In this document: positions 57,031 to 64,000 of the stretch, piece by piece | Layout of the letters: the number at the start of each line of letters is the position of its first letter | How positions within the stretch are numbered: the stretch's first letter is position 1 | DNA from: Brachionus rotundiformis | Lineage: Eukaryota > Rotifera > Eurotatoria > Ploima > Brachionidae | Direction of reading: 5' to 3' | Assembly (NCBI GenBank): GCA_016802295.1 | Contig: JAESIW010000180.1 | Location: 558,224-622,223 of the forward strand | DNA length: 64,000 nucleotides | Program-made: the position numbers and the translations under genes | Notes under the pieces: generated by a model | Database searches by the model: none | What the model saw: the letters and a program-made list of their open reading frames with translations, nothing else | Told to the model about the DNA's origin: nothing

Positions 57031-58265
57031 GATCCAGGAATAGTGATTAATAATTTTGTTTTTCAACAAACCGATTTCAATGAAGATCAGTTCGAGGATG
57101 ATGCTATAGAAGAGCTGCACAGTTGGATAAAAAAAGGGGTAAGACCAGAAAAATGTGACCAATCAAATTCAGAACTATATATCTACTGGTGCAAATTTGG
57201 GCGTTTTAGAATTTTCGAAAAAACGCTTATCGGCATTTTAACCAAGAAGAATCCGGTTCCTTGAAAGGATCGAACGATCCTTTCAGTGGACACCTCGTAG
57301 TAGATAAAACCACGGAAAGAATAAAATACAGGTTCAACTCGCCCAAATACCTGAAGGATGTAGTAGAGTATATTGTGCAATGCGATCAATGCGTATTAGT
57401 AAAGGCCCCAAAAAGTTATACGAAGCAGCCCATAGTTCCGATTAGATTTAGAGCATTGTTCCAGTTAATAACTTGGGACATTTTAGGTCCATTACCAAGA
57501 ACCGATAGAGACTTCCTTTACATCCTGGTGATTGTCTGCCATTTTTCGAAATATTTTGAATTATTTTCGCTAAAGTCGCAAAAAGCGGAAGAATTGGCGG
57601 ATTGTTTGATACAATTTATCTGCCGGCATGGTGTACAGGAAGCCGCGTTGTCGGACAGAGGAACCAATTTCCAATCAGAATTGATGAATCAGCTGTATGA
57701 GTAATTAGATATCCAAAGACTTCGCACCTCGGCGTATCACCCTCAATGTGATGGGGAAACCGAGAGATTCAATAGAACGTTGGAGCAGATGTTGGCGTGT
57801 TATATAGTGGATTCACGAAGAGATTGGGACAATTCCTTCCCAAGTAAGCGTTTGCATATAACACGGCCGTGCAACATACGACGGGCTTGACGCCGTTCGA
57901 GGTCTTCTATGGTAAACCAAAATACCAGTTGATCTGTTGTTTCCTTGTTTTTATAGAACAGTCATCGAAGAATCGATGTCCACTCCTTGTGAAACCACAG
58001 TCGCGTTTACGCCAGCAACGGAGTCCCGTTACCTAAGCAAACGATCAACTGAGCCGCACTGCTGAAGGAGACGATAACAGATATTGGATGGATCAGAATT
58101 GCTTAGATCTGGACGAAAGCTAAAGTCAGCCACTAGCTTTTTCTGAATCAGAAGATACCGATACCTCAGTTTTTGAGCCCAACTACTACGTGCGGAGGCA
58201 AGTGGAGGCTGCTAAAAACAAATTTGACTGGACAATACCGAAGGATCTCCGAAGCAACCAGATTT
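57031..58265 (+). pseudogene. Gypsy integrase with catalytic core (copy 2)
   Basis: H2C2 domain near 57285-57405 (GHLVV, CDQCVLVK), then the rve core missing from copy 1: TWDILGPLPRTDRDFLYILV (first Asp, 57470-57530), ALSDRGTNFQSEL (second Asp, 57645-57685) and, after a TAG at 57702, YHPQCDGETERFNRTLEQML (Glu, 57735-57795). Frame breaks near 57850, and ~340 bp that copy 1 keeps (about 26895-27235) are deleted at 57945. The C-terminal LKQPD-like end is at 58255. Confidence 0.8.
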
Positions 58266-58269
58266 GTTG

Positions 58270-58590
58270 CAATATGCCTGTTGTTTGTTTAAAGTACTGT
58301 TACTGATGAACATTTATCGAATTTCTATGATTATTTAAATGAATACTATTTAGAGAAAATTAAAATAACTCGTGCTCGTCTTAATAAGCGAGTTGAAACA
58401 AAAATTGATTCTATGTTTCAAATCGGATTGTGGAACATAAATAGTCGTTTGTTAGACGATTTACCAAGAACACAAGAAATTTCTGTGAGTCTTGGCATAA
58501 CTCATTTTCAGGTATTATGAACTTGTCATTTTACAGGTAATGTCATTCTGAACATTCTATTTTGTAATTATGAACATTTTATTTTAATCA
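58270..58590 (+). pseudogene. MULE-like fragment inserted in gypsy copy 2
   Basis: Sequence absent from copy 1. 58302-58512 reads DEHLSNFYDYLNEYYLEKIK, then MFQIGLWNINSRLLDDLPRT. FxIxLWN...R..DDLPRTNN is the C-terminal signature of FLYWCH/MULE transposases (compare FCIDFWNVSDRISDCIPKTN in the 29.4-kb gene). After PRT the frame changes, and the stretch ends at CATTTTCAG, which could be a splice acceptor-like end. Confidence 0.5.
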
Positions 58591-58598
58591 CTGCTATT

Positions 58599-58940
58599 TT
58601 GATAATTTACCAACTGGTCTGGACGATCCGACCCCACGGAAGCCACAACCAAGGAAGCCCAAATGTCAACGGGTTGGGAGAAACCATCCGCTTTGCCTCG
58701 CGGTCGAGGAATCCATTTATACCCAGACTCCCAAATCAGTGTCCGTCTAGACACCCTGCTCGGGACGCTAATTGGGCGTGGTCGAGGTCAAGGTATCCCT
58801 GCGACGATTGCGAGAGCCCGGGGCTCGGGGGGAATCACGGAGGAACCTCACAATTTAGTTGTTTTTTTTTTTTTTGTTTATTTTTTGGGTATTGTTCTCC
58901 CCGAACGTCGGGAGCCGTTCTCCCACGGCGAGGGAGTAAT
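58599..58940 (+). other. 3' region of gypsy copy 2 with polypurine tract
   Basis: GC-rich. The frame with VRLDTLLGTLIGRGRG matches the copy 1 3' segment, and GGCGAGGGAG at about 58928-58937 is the purine tract. The longer open frame at 58599-59084 is a different frame and runs past the element, so I reject it as a gene. Confidence 0.55.
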
Positions 58941-58954
58941 GTAACATCCCCCCC

Positions 58955-59215
58955 AAAGTTTCGATTTTACAATGTCGTTGTAGGGCGCGTGCTTTATGCG
59001 TATCTGACCAAATCTGACCAAATTAGAGTCAAAGTGGTCAAGTATTTAAAAAGTTTGCATAAAATTTGTTTAAAAAATAAGTAGCATCAATGTTTATTTC
59101 CAATGATAATAGTTTTCTTGGCTAATCTAGGTTGCTAATTACGATGTTATATTGGTTTTTGGATATGATGTGATTGTGAGGCGTGAGGGCTGATTTTTGC
59201 CAAAAGCTTTTTTTG
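58955..59215 (+). repeat. ~300-bp repeat family, truncated unit
   Basis: Begins AAAGTTTCGATTTTACAATG, nearly identical to 45666-45690, joined directly to the truncated gypsy LTR. One unit follows, ending GGCGTGAGGGCTGATTTTTG. Confidence 0.8.
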
Positions 59216-59259
59216 AATTTAAAGGTGATTTTATTTTGTTTCGTTTAATGGATTGTTGG

Positions 59260-60030
59260 ACTATTGTTAGTAAAAATAAAAAGTGTTCAAAATTTAGTTT
59301 GTGCTTTGGAATTATATGTTAACGAAAGTCAAATAGATGGTTTTTTTGGTTGTTTGAAACAGGCTGGAGAGATAATTCCAGCTGAAAAGCGACCTCAAAA
59401 CAAAATAAGCATCTTGGAAACAGCTGGAATCAGACTTTTAGCGTAAGCTTCAGTCAATTGGTTTTTTTTCCTTTTTCCTTCTTTGTTTTGATCGAATTTT
59501 TTTATTTATACAATATTTTATTAATCAAGTAATTAATTAATAAAATATTAAATAAATAAAGCAATTAAAATTTGAAAAAAAGTGTTGACTTCTATCATGA
59601 CTTGGACATTAGCAAATACATTTATGGTGTCATAATTGCAAACAAAGACGGTGAAGAAATTTTGGACAGTCCATGTAAACAAATGCATTGAGCCAACAGC
59701 TACATACAGGAAACTCAGAAAAACAAATGCAGAGAAGAAGTTAATCGTTTGATACCAAAAAAGCCATGTCCCTATGGTTCTGTTAAAGGTTCTTTTCAGT
59801 GTCTATTTGCCACCGGTGTCCAAGTCTGAATCTCACATCAAAGCTATCGGACATTGATCTCAACAATGACATGAACGTTAAATTAATCAACTTACCAAAT
59901 ATGCTCAATGAGCTATTCGGATATAAAAGATTTGAACAAGGCAAATGATTCTGGCATTGGCAAAAAAAGACTCGCCAAAATTTGCATCGAAAATGTTTAC
60001 ATAACAGATTGTGGGAATTGTATGGTAAAT
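59260..60030 (+). pseudogene. Unidentified coding remnants
   Basis: 59264-59446 is open and reads LVCALELYVNESQIDGFFGC, then KRPQNKISILETAGIRLL. 59590-60025 continues in shifting frames with FYHDLDISKYIYGVIIANKD, NRLIPKKPCPYGSVKGSFQC, LSDIDLNNDMNVKLINLPNM and ICIENVYITDCGNCM followed by GTAAAT, a donor-like end. The protein-like texture is strong but broken by stops. I recognise no family. It may be an old host gene or an extra Helitron ORF, since Helitron sequence begins at 60290. Confidence 0.35.
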
Positions 60031-60289
60031 AATATAGTTATTAATTATTAATTATTAAACTTTTTTAAATTTAGAGCCCTTGAAAATTCATCATCTGGAC
60101 ACCGAACGGATTTTTCTCAAATCATTGTTTTGATCGAATTTCTTAACATCAAAGTAATTTTAATATTGTATTTTTTAAACAATTTCAATGATTAGTCGAA
60201 TCTAGAATATGAATGACAAATTTGAATTACGAATATGAACTTGGTTTTAGGATTGGATGAGAGGAAGAGTTGTAACAGGAACTGCCTCT

Positions 60290-60660
60290 TCATAATTGAA
60301 TGATACATTATTCAGCAAATCCCAAAGAGTTCTGCAAACAATGTTGACCGAATTCTTTGAGTTGGATATACGTGATCGTCGAGACAATCAATATTTATAC
60401 AAAGATATATTCAAACATTATCAATTTAATGATCCAACAAGGAATGGATTGAACGTGTTCAAGGGCTGAAAGAATAATTGGCCCAATACCGTTTATTCTA
60501 CTAATAATCAGGAGCTCATTAAATTGAAACTATTTGACTACATTTGTGAGGACCAACTTCATCCGAATCCTTAAGATCAGTGAATCAACATGTGTATGGT
60601 ACATTCGAGGTTGCTTAACGTGTTCAACTTAGTAAAGAACAATTAGAATTGGTTAATTAA
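60290..60660 (+). pseudogene. Helitron fragment (between Rep and helicase)
   Basis: Reads TMLTEFFELDIRDRRDNQYL, YKDIFKHYQFN, WIERVQ and, later, VYGTFEVA in broken frames, matching the same part of the Helitron at 50.8-51.3 kb. It is followed by AT-rich sequence and then by another copy of the overlapping region, so the two are either separate insertions or a local duplication. Confidence 0.6.
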
Positions 60661-60849
60661 AATGGAGGAGTTCTGTTATGTTAAAACACAATATCGAATA
60701 AATTTTTTTATTTTAATTAAATTCCAATGAGTCTAGATGTTACTCTAAACAAAATTTTAAATAATGTAATTAATGTAATAATAATATAATAATATTTAAT
60801 TAATATATTTATTCATCGAATGAAAATAATATCAATAATAATCAATTCG

Positions 60850-63115
60850 AATATGATGAGATAAGAATTTACGAACGTAAAAGATATGTAAGTTCTATCG
60901 AGGCGTTTGATAAGATTATTGGTTTCAAACGAAACGATTTGTCTCACTATATTATTCGGTTGGTTATTCAATTAGAAAATCGGCAAAATGTTATTTTCAA
61001 CCGGGCAAATGTTGTACGTGAATAACCGAGAATTGTTTCATCTCAAGATGTTGTTGCTTCACGTTCGTGGACCGACATCATTTGAATGTTTGAGGACCGT
61101 CAATGGTATTGTTTATGGGACTTATGAAGAAGCTGCCCGTGCACTCAATTTGGTGGAGAACGATCAGCAATAGCATGATACAATGGAGGATATATGTCGT
61201 GTTGAACTACCATATTGGATAAGGTAAATAATAATTAAATACTTCTTAAGAACATAAAATTAATTTATTTTTTTTTAGATTTATGTTTGCTACGTTGTTT
61301 ATCACAACAACCCGTGCTTTCCGAATGCTCTGGAATTGTGGGATGCATTTAAGGATCCGATGAGTGAAGACTATCGTCATGAAGTCGACGATGGGAAATA
61401 TCACAAGTCACTTGGAGTTTGTATTTATTTTTTTTTTAAATTTTTAATTATCGATGTCTAATTATTTTTTAGCATATTAGATATGTATTAAAGACATTTG
61501 GCAAAACTTTTGGCGACTACAACTTGCCATATTCCGATAAGCGCGGATTACAATGGCGTAACCATGATATGCCTCCTAACATTGATGAGCTCTCAGAAGT
61601 GGAACATACTGTGGCAGCCGAGGCATTGCAAAGGTCGTTGAATGTCCAACAGAGGGTAAATTTAATAATTTTAACTTGATATCAGATAATCATATATTCT
61701 TCATATAGGTTGCAATTGAAACCGTAATGAATGCTATATTGAGTGATGACCGTAATCTCAATAAGAGCTTTTTTATGGACGGACTTGGTGGAACTGGAAA
61801 AACCTATGTTATTAATGTAAGATTTAAATAAGTTATTTTTTAGAATTAATTTGTTAATTTGAAAATATTTTAGAGTTTGTATCATATGTTGGGACAGCGA
61901 GGAATGACGATGATAGCAACAATTCCTATACCAACTAATATAGGTGTTAAGAGCAGCATGTTGGTGCATAGTGAAGAAGCTCAACAGTTAAGAGATTGTC
62001 CACTTTTTGTTGTTGACGAAGCTTCTATGGTTTCGAGAGCGATGTTGGAGTGCGTCGACTCTTTGCTAAAAGACATAATGCATATGTTCAGCTATATGTT
62101 CCATATGTTCCTTTGGCGGCAAAGTCATTTTATTAACGGGTGATTTTCGCCAATGTTGTCCTGTCTCCGACAATGAAAATATTGAGGCCGGCATATTGAT
62201 CTGTTTGAAAAAATCATTGCTTTGGCCGGCTTTCAATAAATTGGAATTGACAGAGAAAGTCCGGGCTGATCCTGACCAACAAGAATTTAAAAATTGGTTG
62301 ATGGAGATTGGCGGTGGCAGGATTCGCGTATATGATGGTGAATATATGATTGATCGTGTTGTATGCCAGAACAACATTGTCAATCAAGTGTTCGGCGATG
62401 GTCCCCTTGACTTGATTGTACAAGACAGATTGAACAATGCAATCTTGTGTCCAAAAAACCGTGATTCACTTGAAATAAACGAAGTGATTCTGCAACGGTT
62501 GACAGGCGATAATCACCAATACTTGTCGTCAACCAGTATTTTGGACCGTCAGACTGGCATGGTATCCGATACAGATGATTATCCTATCGAGAGTGCACTG
62601 AGGTTGACTCCACACGGATTTCCTCCTCATTGCCTTAATATTAAAGTCGGCGCATTGGTTATGTTGCTGAAGAATTGGTCTGTGGCTTATGGTCTGTGTA
62701 ACGGAACTCGATTGCGAGTTATTCAATGCAACCAAAACAGTGTCAAATGTGCTGTGTTGTCCGGACCACAAACTGGAAACGAGTACGTGTTTTGTCGAAC
62801 TGAGTTTCGTTCAAACCAAAATGATGCCGGTGTTTGGTTGAAACGAACCCAACTGCCTTTTCGTTTGTCCTTTGCGATGACAATCAACAAATCACAAGGA
62901 CAAACGTTCAATCAAGTTGGTTTGCTGCTAAGAAAACGTGTGTTTTCGCATGGGCAATTGTACGTTGCTGCGTCCAGAGTACGCAATTTCAAAACGATAT
63001 GTATCCTGGTAGGTACTCATTTTTTCGGCCTAACCGTCAAGGCAAACTCAGATACGGTAATGATGAGGATGGAGTCTACACAAAGAACGTTATCTTCATG
63101 GATATATTAAATTAA
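60850..63115 (+). pseudogene. Helitron PIF1-like helicase half, with introns
   Basis: Starts YERKRYVSSIEAFDKIIGFK (60870-60930), loses ~50 residues near 61000, then ELFHLKMLLLHVRGPTSFEC. Four introns (61224-61278, 61417-61472, 61656-61708, 61817-61873) lead into Walker A MDGLGGTGKTYVIN, Walker B LFVVDEASMVS (62005-62035), TGDFRQCCPVSDN (motif III), NIKVGALVMLLKNW, MTINKSQGQTFNQVG (motif V) and SHGQLYVAASRVRNFK (motif VI). A small local expansion of CATATGTTC-like words at 62090-62115 breaks the frame before motif III, and another shift near 63000 precedes the VYTKNVIFMDILN end at 63115. Helicase unwinds DNA for rolling-circle transposition. Confidence 0.88.
61224..61873 (+). other. Four short introns in the Helitron helicase
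   Basis: 61224-61278, 61417-61472, 61656-61708 and 61817-61873, 53-57 bp each, all GT...AG with T-rich ends. Removing them restores DYRHEVDDGKYHKSLG to HIRYVLKTFGKTFGDYN, NVQQR to VAIETVMNAILS, and KTYVIN to SLYHMLGQRG. Confidence 0.75.
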
Positions 63116-63390
63116 TGTTGTTTTTTTGTATATTTTATATGTTTGTTGTTAATTAATTTTTGTTTTAAATAAATTAGTATGAAATAATTAAAGTTTTTAT
63201 TCAAATCTATATGATTAATGGTGTTTAGGGATAAACAATAGGGTATCTATCTGCATTGGACAGAAAGTAACTTCCTATTTATTTCCTTCAATAATAAAAA
63301 GATATAATACTTCAATTAAAAAGACTTAACAAATTACAATTAGCTCTATAACATCTGGACATTAAAGAGATTTAAAACTTTTCGATGTTC
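63116..63390. other. Downstream flank of the Helitron
   Basis: AT-rich. A Helitron 3' end would be expected here (a short hairpin then CTRR), but I see no convincing one. Confidence 0.35.
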
Positions 63391-63394
63391 CCGC

Positions 63395-64000
63395 TAGGAC
63401 CTGTTTAAAATCGTAAGATTTTAGTAATTGAGGCTAGTCCTCTTATATATAATTCCGAAAAAAAGTTGTCTGTCTGTCTGCGCCTAACTTTGCGAATAAG
63501 CGTCGTAGACCGAAGGTCGACGGCGCGTTTCGCAGCCCTTGAAAAGTTATTCCGACGAAAAAATATTTCGCTCTATATCGTTGCATGGGCAGGGCTAAAG
63601 GCGCGTGGGAAAAAATGACCTAAAAAATGGACTTTTCAATTCGGGGGATATTAAGATGTTTTTGGGGGTTTATGAGGTCGTAGATTACGAATATGGACTT
63701 TGTTTTTGGATAGGATGAAAAGGGGAGGCGTGAGGGCTGTTTTTAGGCATTTTTTCGTATTAAAACGTGTTTAAAAGACGTCCTTTTCAACGATATAGCG
63801 GGATAATAAGAAATCTGAATTCCCGGCGAAAATTGAGTCAGGAAAACTTCTTTTGGAGCCATATCGTTGAAAGGCCGAGGCTGTAGGCGCTATTGACCAT
63901 TTAAGGCCTTTAAATGTCTGGCTGAAAAAAAGTGGGAATAAAGTGTATTCTGGGGTAAACAAGTTTGCTGATTACGAATATGGACTTTGTTTTCGAAAGT
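63395..64000 (+). repeat. ~300-bp repeat family, right-edge locus
   Basis: Starts with the head (GCTAGGACCTG, AAGATTTTAGTAATTGAGGC, TAGTCCTC) and the AGCGTCGTAGACCGAAGGTC box, then about two units up to the window edge. The unit at 63788-63880 has AACGATATAG paired with CATATCGTTG, where other units have AACGACATAG paired with CTATGTCGTT. Confidence 0.85.

Larger units (their letters stand above)
53870..58954 (+). mobile_element. Ty3/gypsy LTR retrotransposon, copy 2
   Basis: Same family as copy 1. Only a degraded ~75-bp LTR piece remains at 53871-53945 (GAGACCCTGC, TTATATATTTTTTTG, GAAGTATAGAGAAAAAAGAT); LTR end, primer site and leader are gone. The 3' end keeps only TGTAACATCCCCCCC (58940-58954) before running into the 300-bp repeat family. 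From about 54062 to 57230 it matches copy 1; between 54683 and 57200 the offset is a constant 30623. Confidence 0.88.

Noticed and set aside
58599..59084. 161-residue open frame across the end of gypsy copy 2
   Set aside because: It uses a different frame from the segment conserved between the two copies and runs through the purine tract, the LTR stub and the repeat family.

Overview
The window is eukaryotic, very AT-rich and dominated by decayed transposable elements. Short GT-AG introns (about 52-72 bp) can be read directly in several coding regions. Helitron, Ty3/gypsy, two MULE types (one FLYWCH-linked), Tigger/jerky, mariner and KRBA2-type integrase sequences together suggest a small invertebrate animal genome. 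A rotifer or other AT-rich invertebrate would fit, but I cannot name the species. There is no bacterial operon, rRNA, tRNA or CRISPR array that I can support.

Layout. 1-2400: two nested fold-backs, one made from a coiled-coil coding remnant and one from a KRBA2-like integrase pseudogene. 2683-3290: antisense Helitron remnant. 4225-4900: a ~300-bp tandem repeat family that recurs at about 10.8-11.5, 13.6-14.3, 44.3-45.8, 58.95-59.2 and 63.4-64.0 kb. 4893-20165: a giant palindrome with ~7.6-kb arms and a 71-bp spacer. Each arm carries a broken Helitron Rep half and an intact membrane-anchored methyltransferase gene. The axis lies inside a Helitron helicase C-terminal coding segment. The right arm runs on into a MULE pseudogene (20054-21253), of which the left arm holds only the tail.

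22980-28458: Ty3/gypsy copy 1 with short LTRs. 29389-30885: an uninterrupted FLYWCH+MULE transposase. 31.4-33.8 kb: an LTR-element integrase tail, a minisatellite and a Tigger pseudogene. 35615-37657: the most notable host-like gene, two exons encoding a triose-phosphate-translocator-family (SLC35/TPT) transporter fused to a polysaccharide pyruvyltransferase. 37.9-40.8 kb: gag-like, RRM-like/coiled-coil and mariner remnants. 44.3-46.7 kb: three kinds of tandem repeat. 47-52.4 kb: two converging truncated Helitrons either side of a minisatellite related to the one at 32 kb. 53.87-58.95 kb: gypsy copy 2, sharing with copy 1 a 2.7-kb gap-free core and the same stops and frameshifts. 60.3-63.1 kb: a Helitron helicase half with four introns.

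How it fits together. Only three genes look intact: the methyltransferase (present twice), the FLYWCH-MULE transposase and the TPT-pyruvyltransferase fusion. The fusion makes biochemical sense, because pyruvyltransferases use phosphoenolpyruvate and TPT-family carriers include phosphoenolpyruvate translocators. One polypeptide could therefore import the donor into the secretory lumen and transfer it to a glycan. The methyltransferase resembles a family that methylates sugar hydroxyls, so both non-transposon activities could decorate glycans; this link is inference. The rest records repeated fold-back rearrangement and transposon decay.
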